42,708 nucleotides of DNA, taken from a virus. The notes beneath the pieces were generated by a model, which saw only the letters and a program-made list of their open reading frames with translations, did not search any database and was not told where the DNA came from. The position numbers and the translations under genes were made by a program. The first letter of the stretch is position 1, and each line of letters begins with the position of its first letter. Positions 8,260-14,625 of this stretch are shown one piece after another. The stretch covers positions 1 through 42,708 of the IMG/VR virus record IMGVR_UViG_3300036846_000868; one strand, written 5' to 3'.

Positions 8260-8828
8260 TCGGATCCCTTCATGACGGCGGCGATGATTCGACCCCCGTG
8301 GAGTGCGCGGAGACTGCGCGTACGTTCGCTGTCGGCGTCGATATCGGCCTCGGTGCGCTGCGGATTCAGGTCGGCGTAGGTATCGCCGGGTACGTGTAGC
8401 AGGCCTTCGGGTGACGTGCGCAGGATGCGCCCGGCGACGCGCTCGACTTCCTTCGCGAGCCGGACGAACGCGGTATCGCGCAGCCAGTACTCAGGCACGC
8501 AGCCGTGCATGCACGAGAGCGGCTTGACGAGCCCCCACGCGCGGCAGATGAACGGGCGCACCGCGTAGGCGCTGCAGCGATCCTCGGGCGTGAGATAGAC
8601 GCACCGCTCGCGCGGTATTTCCGTGTGGGCGCCGCCGTCGGCGAGAAGCCGGATTATCGTTCGCGGTTTGACGTGCGTCGTGAGTTGCAGACGCCGCGCT
8701 TCGAGCTCGCTCGCGATCACCGGGCCGCAGGCAATCGCACACCGCCCCTGACAGGCTATCGATGGCAGTAGCGCATACAGGCGATCCAACTCGGCGAAGG
8801 CCTTCGCGAGCTTCGCGGCTTTGCTCAT
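8256..8828 (-). CDS. YkgJ-like CxxCxxCC metal-chelating protein
   Basis: A 190-residue protein. Start ATG 8828 is chosen because it overlaps the upstream stop as ATGA; longer readings run antisense-like. Eight cysteines are arranged as C26-x3-C30-x3-C34, C76-x8-C85-x9-C95 and C106-x3-C110, with the phrase ERCVYLTPEDRCSAYAVRPFICRAWG. That is the signature of the YkgJ family of zinc- or iron-cluster-binding proteins. A helical lead segment and an arginine/glutamate-rich C-terminus flank the cluster. Biochemical role in phages is not known; metal sequestration or an oxidoreductase-like activity are possible. Confidence 0.8.
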   Translation of the reverse strand: MSKAAKLAKAFAELDRLYALLPSIACQGRCAIACGPVIASELEARRLQLTTHVKPRTIIRLLADGGAHTEIPRERCVYLTPEDRCSAYAVRPFICRAWGLVKPLSCMHGCVPEYWLRDTAFVRLAKEVERVAGRILRTSPEGLLHVPGDTYADLNPQRTEADIDADSERTRSLRALHGGRIIAAVMKGSE

Positions 8829-9019
8829 CGCGGCGGCACCACGAAGAGCGCGCCGCAGGTCTCGCACCGATACGTGCGTCCGCGTTTCATCATTTCGGGC
8901 AGCGTCCCGATGATCGGGACGACGGGTCGCCGCGTCGCGAGCGGTTCGGCCGGATCGACCCACACGTGGCGCGTGCAGTCGCGGCTCTCCTCGACCCGTT
9001 TGACCGCGCTGCCGATCAC
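8825..9019 (-). CDS. Small zinc-knuckle-type protein, unknown
   Basis: A 64-residue protein overlapping both neighbours by 4 bases. It carries CETCGALFVVPPR near the C-terminus, a CxxC half of a zinc ribbon, plus one earlier cysteine (RDCTRHVW) with a histidine that could complete a metal site. The middle holds a proline/valine stretch. It may bind nucleic acid or act as a metal-dependent partner of the YkgJ-like protein encoded next to it. Confidence 0.6.
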   Translation of the reverse strand: MIGSAVKRVEESRDCTRHVWVDPAEPLATRRPVVPIIGTLPEMMKRGRTYRCETCGALFVVPPR

Positions 9020-9333
9020 GGTTCCTCCTGTTCGTCTTCGATACCGTTCAATTCCTCGACGCTGGCGACGATGGCGACGCCGACCACGTAATCGATGGCG
9101 GCGCCGCCCGCCATGTGCAGCACGTGCGTCGCGAGCGCGTTCGGCGGGAGCTGCTCCCGCTTCCCGTCCTCGTTCACCACGAGATAGGCGACCCGCCCGA
9201 GCGGGTCGTCGGGCAGGCGAATCGCTTCGATGTAGCCGCCGACAGCGGTCTGCAGTTCGTGCAGGGTAAATGTCCGGCCATTAGCGGGCATCCACGGTCG
9301 GGTCGTGCCGTCAGGATCGAGGACGTGAGCCAT
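9016..9333 (-). CDS. DUF3846-like small protein
   Basis: A 105-residue protein, coupled by 4-base overlap to the gene after it and by a TGATG junction to the gene before. The run VGGYIEAIRLPDD, VVNEDGK and LPPNALATHVL, followed by a small-residue strand ending in a VVGVAIV segment, matches the shape of DUF3846, a phage-common family of unknown function. It ends in an acidic EDEQEEP tail. No membrane or signal segment. Confidence 0.7.
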   Translation of the reverse strand: MAHVLDPDGTTRPWMPANGRTFTLHELQTAVGGYIEAIRLPDDPLGRVAYLVVNEDGKREQLPPNALATHVLHMAGGAAIDYVVGVAIVASVEELNGIEDEQEEP

Positions 9334-9695
9334 CAGACAACGTACTCTTTCGCGGTGCGGATATAGCCCTGACCCTTCTTCTTCAAATAGCCGCGGCGCA
9401 CGAGCGAACCGAGGCCGACACCACCCATCGCCTGCGGTGTCGTCTGATTGAAGCTGGCGAGATACTCGGCCATCCGTTGCCGCCGCACCTTGACGGGCTC
9501 TGCTTTCGCGAGTTTGGTCTTGGTCTTCGCGCGGCGGTTCGCATCGAGCGCCAGCGCGTCGGCGAGCACGCCGTGCCCATTGCTCGCGGCCTTGGCCCGC
9601 GCCTCGCCCGTCAACAGTCCCAGCGTCGTTTCGAGCGCGAGGACGATCCCCTTGTGATGCGCGAGCATCTTCTGCAGTCGGTCTTCAGTGCTCAT
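9333..9695 (-). CDS. Putative winged-helix-type small DNA-binding protein
   Basis: A 120-residue protein starting at ATG 9695, 2 bases after the upstream stop; a longer reading would overlap that gene heavily and looks like shadow sequence. The N-terminal half is helical and basic (KTKTKLAKAEPVKVRRQRM). The C-terminal half has the layout helix, helix, LGSLVRRGYLKKKGQGYIRT, which resembles the recognition helix and wing of a winged-helix domain. A DNA-binding regulatory role in the left operon is plausible. No family name assigned. Confidence 0.6.
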   Translation of the reverse strand: MSTEDRLQKMLAHHKGIVLALETTLGLLTGEARAKAASNGHGVLADALALDANRRAKTKTKLAKAEPVKVRRQRMAEYLASFNQTTPQAMGGVGLGSLVRRGYLKKKGQGYIRTAKEYVV

Positions 9696-9697
9696 AC

Positions 9698-10174
9698 TCA
9701 GCCTGTCTTCGAGAAGCGCGCTAGCCGCAGACGGGATGTCTTCGACCGACGCGCGGGTTTCCGTGTGCGCTGCGCCGCGAGCGCCTCGCGGTGTTTGATC
9801 GTGGTGAAGGTGACGAGCGGGTGCGCCGCGTCCTTTTTCGCGTGCCGCTGCACCCATGCTTCGAGCGGCGCCTCGCCACCGATCCGCTTCAGCTCGAAGC
9901 AGGCGCCGAGGACCGCGAGCGCCACCGCGCCCAAACGCGGGAGCGCCAACGCCGACGGCGCGATCCGTTCGAAGAGGTCGCGCGTGTTACTGACGCGCAG
10001 GTACTCGTTGAGAATCGCCGACAGGTTCGCCGCGGCGACGTAGTTGAAACACTCTACGTGCGCGAGCGCCACGCGGTCGAAGGCATCGCTCCCGATGCGC
10101 AGCAGCGGCGCGCGCGCCCGGTCGTGCAACGTCTTCGACATGCCCGTGCCGAGGACACGTGCCGAATAATCCAT
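9698..10174 (-). CDS. First gene of the left operon, unknown
   Basis: A 158-residue protein starting at ATG 10174 with AGGAG 6 bases upstream. It is mostly helical: a central HVECFNYVAAANLSAILNEYL helix, a hydrophobic LGAVALAVLGACFEL helix, and a basic C-terminal tail (RTRKPARRSKTSRLRLARFSK) that could contact nucleic acid. No family recognised. It is the promoter-proximal gene of the 7539-10174 operon and has an operator-like sequence just upstream, so repressor control is likely. Confidence 0.65.
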   Translation of the reverse strand: MDYSARVLGTGMSKTLHDRARAPLLRIGSDAFDRVALAHVECFNYVAAANLSAILNEYLRVSNTRDLFERIAPSALALPRLGAVALAVLGACFELKRIGGEAPLEAWVQRHAKKDAAHPLVTFTTIKHREALAAQRTRKPARRSKTSRLRLARFSKTG

Positions 10175-10188
10175 AGTTCACTCCTATT

Positions 10189-10206
10189 CAATCCGAGTCG
10201 GGATAT
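10189..10206. promoter_or_regulatory. Repressor operator-like site upstream of the left operon
   Basis: CAATCCG-AGTC-GGGATAT has one perfect half-site (GGGATAT) and a degenerate partner at the same 4-base spacing as the perfect operator at 12401-12418. It lies 15-32 bases upstream of ATG 10174, where a repressor could block the left operon. Confidence 0.5.
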
Positions 10207-10330
10207 CGTCTTCGTTCGTAACTCTAAACGACGTCCGCTCTGGTTACTACCAGAAACCTAGTCGAGCTTGACGCCGCTGAAGAGCGACCGCTGTGTGGAG
10301 TTTTGTGAAGCGCGCGGGGTGGGGCAAAGC
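10207..10330. other. Non-coding spacer upstream of the left operon
   Basis: No gene is supported here. It contains CGTAACTCTAA at 10217-10227, an 11-mer that also occurs at 23235-23245 in the other large intergenic region. A promoter for the left operon must lie in the right-hand part of the 10175-10330 gap, but no convincing -35/-10 pair is visible. Confidence 0.5.
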
Positions 10331-10355
10331 TAACACCTTAAGTGAACACCTTAAG
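10331..10355. repeat. attP left-arm integrase sites (two direct repeats)
   Basis: TAACACCTTAAG at 10331-10342 and GAACACCTTAAG at 10344-10355 are direct repeats 13 bases apart. The same word recurs on the far side of the attachment core, as expected for arm-type binding sites of a tyrosine integrase. Confidence 0.65.
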
Positions 10356-10466
10356 GGTCGCGTAGGGGCGTTTTCTGACGGATTGTGACGCGTAGTGGCG
10401 GGAGACGTCCGGACCGAAAACGCGCGTTTTCGGCCCGTTTCTATTCAGTTTTCGAGCAATTGGGGC

Positions 10467-10510
10467 TGGTGTCCCCAACGGGATTCGAACCCGTGTTTTA
10501 GCCTTGAAAG
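10467..10510 (-). other. attP: attP core: 3' half of a tRNA-Glu(TTC) gene
   Basis: On the minus strand this reads, from the anticodon loop to the tail: loop CTTTCAA (anticodon TTC), stem half GGCTA, variable AAAC, T-arm ACGGG-TTCGAAT-CCCGT, acceptor half TGGGGAC, discriminator A, CCA. The matching 5' half is absent: the base before the loop does not continue the anticodon stem and no GTCCCCA acceptor half lies upstream. A half tRNA beside an integrase gene is the usual form of a phage attachment site, so integration should rebuild a host tRNA-Glu. Confidence 0.85.
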
Positions 10511-10531
10511 CGAAAACACACTGGCAGCTAA

Positions 10532-11770
10532 CTAACTCACCTGTCGAGACTTAGCGGTTTCTAACACCTTAGTGCGCATCCTTAAGGTGTTCGGTTTGAC
10601 CGTCACCGGCTTGACCAACCGGGCGCGCGCCTGTCGGCGCCGGGCAGCGAGCGAGGCCGAGAACGCCTCGGACGCCGCGGCGTCCACGTCGGCGTGCGCG
10701 CCCCGCGTATAGCGCGCCGTCATCGGCGAGCCTTCGGCATGGAGCCCGGCGCGCGCGACGGTCGCCTCGTCGGCGGTGAGCCGATAGAGCTCCGTCAGGT
10801 AGCTGTGACGCAGGTCGTAGGTATGCACGTCGGTGAGCCCGATGCTCGTCGCGGCGCGCTTGAACGAGACGTTCAGCGACGACACGGCGAAGGATCCGTA
10901 GGCGTCGGCGGCGTCGAACGCGCGCCACCAGACGAGGGCGTCCTCGTTCAACCGGAGCACCCGGCCGCTCGCGCCCCGTCCCTTGAAGCGCGGCCCGACG
11001 CTCAGCGTCCCCTCGCGCAGCGACAGGTCGATCCGCTTCACCTTCGCCACCATCCCCGGCGGGAGCCCGGTATACGCGATGACGCCCGCGCGCAGCTTCG
11101 AGAGATTGCGCTCGCGCGGCGCCCCCCGCTTGGTGTCGCGATAGTCGGGCATCGCCGCGAGCACGCGTTCGATGCGCAGGTAGTCGATGGCGCGAGGTGC
11201 TGCGTCCTCGGGGCGCGGCGGCAGCTTGGCGCCGTTGACCGGATTGGTCATGGTCGGCGCCATCTCGGCGAAGAAGGATTTGAGGCTCGTGCGCCGTTTG
11301 CGAATCGTCTCGATGCCGAGGATGCCGGACGTGTTGACGGGGGGCCGGCCCCGGCGCGGCCCCGGCGTCTCGGGCGACGGCGGCACGGGTTCCAGGCGCC
11401 ACCGATTCAGCACGCGCACGATGGCGTCGGTCGTAATCGCGCGCAGCGGCAGGTCGCGCCCGAGCGCCTGTACCCACAACTCGAGATGCGCCATCTTCTG
11501 CGTGATCGTCGGCTGGGCGGCGTGGCGTACGAGGTAGGTCGCCGCCAGATCCGCGAACGAGCCATCGACGATATCTGGGTCGCGCCCGCTGCGGCGTTTG
11601 ACTTCATCGCGGCGCCACTGCTGCATCTCGTCGTCGCTCGCCAGCGCGGAGAACGTCTCCCCGTACTGCACGCCGTCGACCTTCACGTACGCGTACTGTT
11701 TCTTGCCCTGCCAGCGAATCCCGATACGTGATCCGCGTCGTCGTCGTCGTTTCGTCGTCGTCTCGTCCAT
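10532..11770 (-). CDS. int: Tyrosine-recombinase integrase
   Basis: A 412-residue site-specific recombinase. Start ATG 11770 is preferred over a longer reading because AGGAG lies 6 bases upstream and the upstream repressor frame ends there. A basic N-terminus leads into an AP2/SAM-like arm-binding region and a core-binding domain (residues about 70-180). The catalytic domain has Lys263 (RFKGRG), YDLRHS with Arg321, LHAEG with His344 and the nucleophile Tyr354 (TARYTRG). The usual first arginine (TGLR) is a proline here (TGLPPG, Pro237) and the HxxR histidine is a tyrosine. Its stop lies 21 bases from the tRNA-derived attP core, the standard int-attP pairing. Confidence 0.93.
   Translation of the reverse strand: MDETTTKRRRRRGSRIGIRWQGKKQYAYVKVDGVQYGETFSALASDDEMQQWRRDEVKRRSGRDPDIVDGSFADLAATYLVRHAAQPTITQKMAHLELWVQALGRDLPLRAITTDAIVRVLNRWRLEPVPPSPETPGPRRGRPPVNTSGILGIETIRKRRTSLKSFFAEMAPTMTNPVNGAKLPPRPEDAAPRAIDYLRIERVLAAMPDYRDTKRGAPRERNLSKLRAGVIAYTGLPPGMVAKVKRIDLSLREGTLSVGPRFKGRGASGRVLRLNEDALVWWRAFDAADAYGSFAVSSLNVSFKRAATSIGLTDVHTYDLRHSYLTELYRLTADEATVARAGLHAEGSPMTARYTRGAHADVDAAASEAFSASLAARRRQARARLVKPVTVKPNTLRMRTKVLETAKSRQVS
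10562..10592. repeat. attP right-arm integrase sites (inverted pair)
   Basis: TAACACCTTAG at 10562-10572 and CCTTAAGGTGTTC at 10580-10592 form an inverted pair of the same word found at 10331-10355. They lie inside the 3' end of the integrase gene, on the other side of the core, completing a P-core-P' layout. Confidence 0.6.
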
Positions 11771-11818
11771 CTGGTCTCCTATGTGAGTTTGTCGAGTTTG
11801 GTGAGGCATTCCTGAAAT

Positions 11819-12391
11819 TTATCGATGACCGCTTTGCATAGCTCGGGGTGCGTCAGGATCAGCATTTCGAAGTGGTTCGCGAGGGGGGTCCACGTCCGCA
11901 GCAAGTTGTTCGACGACTTCACCGAGCGTGGCACGCACAATCTGCCGCACGCGACGGTCGAGCTCCGGGTCGGTGCTGTCGTAGGCGGCGAAGACGCGGT
12001 GTCGGTCGCCGGTTTGGACAAGCCGTTGTTCTCCTTGCTTCGCTTGAACGACAACACCGCTCTCGTCATGAAGCCTCCTGTGTAGCGCCGTCACCGCGCC
12101 GCCGTCCTGTTGAAATTCTTGGAACCACTTTTCGAGCAATTCGAGGCGCACCATCACCGACGGTTGATCAGTGGTCTCGACCCCAGAAAAAAATTCCACG
12201 AGTGATATTCCGAGCCCCTCGATGGCGCGCACGAATGTGTCAACCGACGGTCCCCCTTTCGTGTTGGTGAGCAGTTTGGAAATGGCTGTTTGTCCCGAGA
12301 GATCGCCCCGGCGGGCGACTTCCGTCTGCGTCAGGCCCGACTTTCTTAACAGCAACCGATAATGATCCCGTAGTGTCTGCCAGTTTTTCAT
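11819..12391 (-). CDS. XRE-family lysogeny repressor (CI-like), probable frameshift near the 3' end
   Basis: A 190-residue protein with an N-terminal helix-turn-helix (residues about 12-68: LRKSGLTQTEVARRGDLSG, SKLLTNTKGG, IEGLGISLVEFF), the shape of a phage repressor. The middle is helical and charged and no S24 self-cleaving peptidase domain is seen. After residue about 170 the frame turns into arginine/proline/aspartate-rich sequence, while removing one C from the C6 run at 11882-11887 gives an ordinary helical ending (ANHFEMLILTHPELCK...TKLDKLT) that stops at 11779, 8 bases before the integrase ATG. So the true end may be 11779. It is transcribed divergently from the Cro-like gene and its own -10 overlaps the operator at 12401-12418. 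Confidence 0.85.
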   Translation of the reverse strand: MKNWQTLRDHYRLLLRKSGLTQTEVARRGDLSGQTAISKLLTNTKGGPSVDTFVRAIEGLGISLVEFFSGVETTDQPSVMVRLELLEKWFQEFQQDGGAVTALHRRLHDESGVVVQAKQGEQRLVQTGDRHRVFAAYDSTDPELDRRVRQIVRATLGEVVEQLAADVDPPREPLRNADPDAPRAMQSGHR

Positions 12392-12397
12392 GGCCTA

Positions 12398-12403
12398 ATT
12401 ATA
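12398..12403 (-). promoter_or_regulatory. -10 box of the repressor promoter
   Basis: A perfect TATAAT on the minus strand ends 6 bases before the repressor ATG, so the transcript should be leaderless or nearly so. No good -35 is visible, which fits a promoter needing activation. It overlaps the palindromic operator. Confidence 0.6.
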
Positions 12404-12418
12404 TCCCAAGCGGGATAT
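12401..12418. promoter_or_regulatory. Perfect palindromic operator ATATCCC-N4-GGGATAT
   Basis: An exact 7-bp inverted repeat with spacer AAGC, 10-27 bases upstream of the repressor start. Its size and position suit dimeric XRE repressor or Cro binding and autoregulation of the repressor. Confidence 0.75.
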
Positions 12419-12432
12419 TCTCGTCTCTAGCA

Positions 12433-12471
12433 GGACCGTAAACCCTAAATTCCTAAAGAATTTAGCGGTCC
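12433..12471. promoter_or_regulatory. Nested inverted repeat in the switch region
   Basis: An outer arm GGACCG (12433-12438) pairs with CGGTCC (12466-12471) and an inner arm CTAAATT (12445-12451) pairs with AATTTAG (12459-12465). The element abuts the -35 of the Cro promoter. It may be a second regulator's operator or an RNA hairpin. Confidence 0.55.
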
Positions 12472-12500
12472 TTGACAACTATTCGAGAACGGTTTAACTA
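12472..12500 (+). promoter_or_regulatory. Early rightward promoter (Cro operon)
   Basis: TTGACA at 12472-12477, a 17-base spacer and TAACTA at 12495-12500. The start codon begins only 6 bases after the -10, so the mRNA is predicted to be leaderless. A TATCCCG half-site overlaps the -10. Confidence 0.75.
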
Positions 12501-12506
12501 TCCCGC

Positions 12507-12764
12507 ATGAAGCGACGGCACTTTTTGCGGACGCTCCGCCTCCGGCGCCACCTGACCCAGAAGGATCTGGAGCGCCTCACCAACCGGGAAGTGGCGCAGA
12601 ACACGATCTCGAAGCTCGAAAGCAACCCCGATGCGCATCCCGAATTTCAGACCGTGGTCGCCCTCGCGAAAGCGTTGAAGGTGTCCCCGGATCAAATCCG
12701 CTTCGGCCCGGATCCCGAGATCGGCCTGCGCCAGACCCGTACGCCGAGGGAGCTCGCGTCATGA
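12507..12764 (+). CDS. Cro-like XRE regulator
   Basis: An 85-residue helix-turn-helix protein (LRLRRHLTQKDLERLT, NTISKLESN, FQTVVALAKALKVSPDQI), the length and layout of phage Cro and small XRE regulators. It is the first gene of the long rightward operon and diverges from the repressor gene across a 115-base switch region. The ATG has no ribosome site because the predicted transcript begins at about the start codon. It overlaps the next gene by ATGA. Confidence 0.88.
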   Translation: MKRRHFLRTLRLRRHLTQKDLERLTNREVAQNTISKLESNPDAHPEFQTVVALAKALKVSPDQIRFGPDPEIGLRQTRTPRELAS

Positions 12765-12967
12765 GTCGCTGTTACACCATCCCCGAAGTCCTCGACCGCT
12801 TACAGATGGAGCGCCGCACGTTCGAGCGGCTGCGGCGGCGCGGGCAGTTGCCGTTTCTCGAAGAATTGCGGCCGCGTCTCGGACGCCGGGCGCGCTACCG
12901 CGCCGACCTGATCGACCAGTACCTCGACGGCCGCTGGCGCAGCGCCTCGCTGCTGAGGGCGCGGTGA
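12761..12967 (+). CDS. Excisionase-like HTH_17/MerR-type protein
   Basis: A 68-residue protein with YTIPEVLDRLQMERRTFERLRRRGQLPF, the winged-helix DNA-binding layout of phage excisionases and helix-turn-helix 17 proteins, and a C-terminal YRADLIDQYLDGRW. Coupled by ATGA to the Cro-like gene. It probably helps the integrase excise the prophage, or acts as a second early regulator; the two are not separable from sequence alone. Confidence 0.75.
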   Translation: MSRCYTIPEVLDRLQMERRTFERLRRRGQLPFLEELRPRLGRRARYRADLIDQYLDGRWRSASLLRAR

Positions 12968-13113
12968 TCGGGCTCGGCGTCGTCGGCGTCCTCACCGTCA
13001 TCGCGATTCTGTGGCGCATCGCGCTGGTACGGCGCGAGCGCGAGTGCGATCAGGTCAGCGCCGCGTGGCGCGACGAACATCTCCGGGAGCGCCGCGACGA
13101 CGCTACGAGGTAG
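12964..13113 (+). CDS. Tiny single-pass membrane protein
   Basis: A 49-residue frame starting at GTG, overlapping the preceding stop by 4 bases. It has one hydrophobic helix (residues 1-22, VIGLGVVGVLTVIAILWRIALV) followed by an arginine/glutamate-rich cytoplasmic tail. No family recognised. Early expression suggests superinfection exclusion or host take-over at the inner membrane. Confidence 0.6.
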   Translation: MIGLGVVGVLTVIAILWRIALVRRERECDQVSAAWRDEHLRERRDDATR

Positions 13114-13117
13114 TCCA

Positions 13118-13327
13118 ATGAGTTACAGCCCACCGTGCGGCCTCGTCGAATTCGTCCGGGTGCTTCAAGGGGTCTCGCCCGACGTGGCGACCGACCTGCT
13201 CCAGCGGGCGTTCGACAACGCGACCAGCGAAGCGGTGCTCGAAGCGATGCAGCGAGTTGCGAAGTACGAGCCGAACCCCGAAGCGCGGCTGCGTCTTATC
13301 GCGGTGGTGGGTGATGAGCCGCGCTGA
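13118..13327 (+). CDS. Small helical protein, unknown
   Basis: A 69-residue, mainly helical acidic protein (VEFVRVLQGVSPDVATDLLQRAF). It starts at ATG 13118, 4 bases after the previous stop, and overlaps the next gene by 14 bases. No recognised motif. Operon position and codon bias support it. Confidence 0.6.
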   Translation: MSYSPPCGLVEFVRVLQGVSPDVATDLLQRAFDNATSEAVLEAMQRVAKYEPNPEARLRLIAVVGDEPR

Positions 13328-13517
13328 CGACCGCCGCGCCGCGCAGGCCGACCTCGAACGCGAGTGGACACGCCAGCAGCAGGCGCGCCCGAACGAAGGC
13401 GATCCGCCGCCACCCGGCACCGTGATGTGTCCCGTCGGCCGGGGCGCGTGCGATTTCACCATGCGCGGCCGCGACGGGATTCGGCGCTGTTGGTACTGCG
13501 CGAGGCGGAAACCATGA
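13314..13517 (+). CDS. Small zinc-ribbon-like protein
   Basis: A 67-residue protein. ATG 13314 is chosen because it gives a standard overlap with the preceding gene. The C-terminal half carries four cysteines as CPVGRGAC...CWYC, a likely zinc-binding site, after a charged helical first half. Coupled by ATGA to the RecE-like nuclease that follows, so it may be a partner of the recombination genes. Confidence 0.6.
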   Translation: MSRADDRRAAQADLEREWTRQQQARPNEGDPPPPGTVMCPVGRGACDFTMRGRDGIRRCWYCARRKP

Positions 13518-14368
13518 CCGTCGATGCGCCTGGCATTTACCAACTCGATTGGCCGTCGTACCTCGCAGACCCCTGCCCCGCGCCCTCGTTGTCGTCGGGG
13601 ATCGCTGGCGTGCTCTGTCTTTCGTCCCCCGCGCACGCGCGTCACCAGCATCCCCGCTTGAATCCCGACTACGTGGGAGAACACGCGGGCGCCGCCGACA
13701 TCGGCACCGCTGCCCACGAGCTCCTCCTCGAAGGGACGGCGGCGCGCGTCGTCGTCGTGGATGCGGCCGACTGGCGGACCAACGCCGCCAAGGCGCAGCG
13801 CGACGAGGCGTACGCGACCGGGCGCATTCCGCTGCTCGCGCACGTCTGGACCGAGGCGCAGGCGATGGTCGCCGCGCTCCGTCCGCAACTCGAGCGCCAC
13901 CGTGACGGCGGCAAGGGCATGTTTCTCGACGGCGACGCGGAACAAACGTTGATCTGGATCGAGGACGGGGTGTGGTGCCGCGCGCGTCTCGACTGGCTGC
14001 GCGATGCCGACATCGACGACTACAAGACGACCAGCGGAAGTGCGAACCCCGACGACTGGACGCGCAACCTCTTTGCGAACGGCCAGGACATTCAGGTCGC
14101 GTGGTACCTGCGCGGCTACAAGGCGCTCACTGGGACCGAGGCGACGTTTCGCTTCGCCGTGCAGGAAACCTATCCACCGTACGCCGCATCCGTGATCAGC
14201 CTCGGGCCCGACGCCATGACGCTCGCCGAGAAGCGCGTGCTCTATGCGCTGGAGCTCTGGCGCGCGTGTCTCGATTCGAACGACTGGACCGGCTATCCGC
14301 GGCGCACGGCGTACGCCACGCTGCCGCCGTGGATCGAGTCGGCGTGGCTGGAAAAGGAGATGCGATGA
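13514..14368 (+). CDS. RecE-like PD-(D/E)XK exonuclease (DUF3799-type)
   Basis: A 284-residue nuclease. Start ATG 13514 overlaps the upstream stop by ATGA; the frame is open further upstream but without coding character. It has GTAAHELLLEG (His68), RARLDWL (Asp160), DIDDYKTT (Asp168/169, Lys171) and QDIQVAWYLRGY, the ordered motifs of the phage DUF3799/exodeoxyribonuclease VIII group. Such enzymes resect 5' ends at double-strand breaks to load a single-strand annealing protein. The Sak4-like ATPase at 16119 is the likely partner, giving the phage its own recombination pathway. Confidence 0.85.
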   Translation: MTVDAPGIYQLDWPSYLADPCPAPSLSSGIAGVLCLSSPAHARHQHPRLNPDYVGEHAGAADIGTAAHELLLEGTAARVVVVDAADWRTNAAKAQRDEAYATGRIPLLAHVWTEAQAMVAALRPQLERHRDGGKGMFLDGDAEQTLIWIEDGVWCRARLDWLRDADIDDYKTTSGSANPDDWTRNLFANGQDIQVAWYLRGYKALTGTEATFRFAVQETYPPYAASVISLGPDAMTLAEKRVLYALELWRACLDSNDWTGYPRRTAYATLPPWIESAWLEKEMR

Positions 14369-14625
14369 CGAGCAAGTTCGCCTCCGACGCTGAAGGAATG
14401 GTCCGTGTCGGTCGCGCCCTCGGCGCGCAGCCCGGGCGCGCGTTGCTGCTCGCTCGACTCGCGGAGCTCCCCGACGAAGCGTGGGCGTGGGTCGTCGTGT
14501 CTGCCGACCGGTCGATCTGGCCCGAGAGTCTCGACGGCTTTCAACGCAACAGCAAGGCCGCTATCGAGGCCGCGCGCTCCACCGCGCACGCGATGCTGAA
14601 TCCGCACGAAGAACCGGTGTTCTGA
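14365..14625 (+). CDS. Small protein in the recombination operon, unknown
   Basis: An 86-residue soluble protein coupled to both neighbours (ATGA at its start, TGATG at its end). The segments VRVGRALGAQPGRALLLARLAELPDEAWAWV and a helical C-terminus give no clear family. No cysteines or membrane segment. Context suggests an accessory to the nuclease/annealing genes. Confidence 0.6.
   Translation: MTSKFASDAEGMVRVGRALGAQPGRALLLARLAELPDEAWAWVVVSADRSIWPESLDGFQRNSKAAIEAARSTAHAMLNPHEEPVF

Noticed and set aside
10467-10510. tmRNA 3' end as the integration target
   Set aside because: The acceptor half TGGGGAC would pair with GTCCCCA, not the GGGG start of tmRNA, and the loop CTTTCAA plus AAAC variable arm fits tRNA-Glu.
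10451-10550. A complete tRNA gene at the T-arm/CCA sequence
   Set aside because: Only the 3' half is present; no matching acceptor 5' half or D-arm. The sequence fits an attachment site instead.
10331-10592. CRISPR-like spaced repeats
   Set aside because: The repeats are short (11-12 bases), few and partly inverted; they fit integrase arm sites. The 38-base repeats at 23253 are also too short and too few for a CRISPR array.
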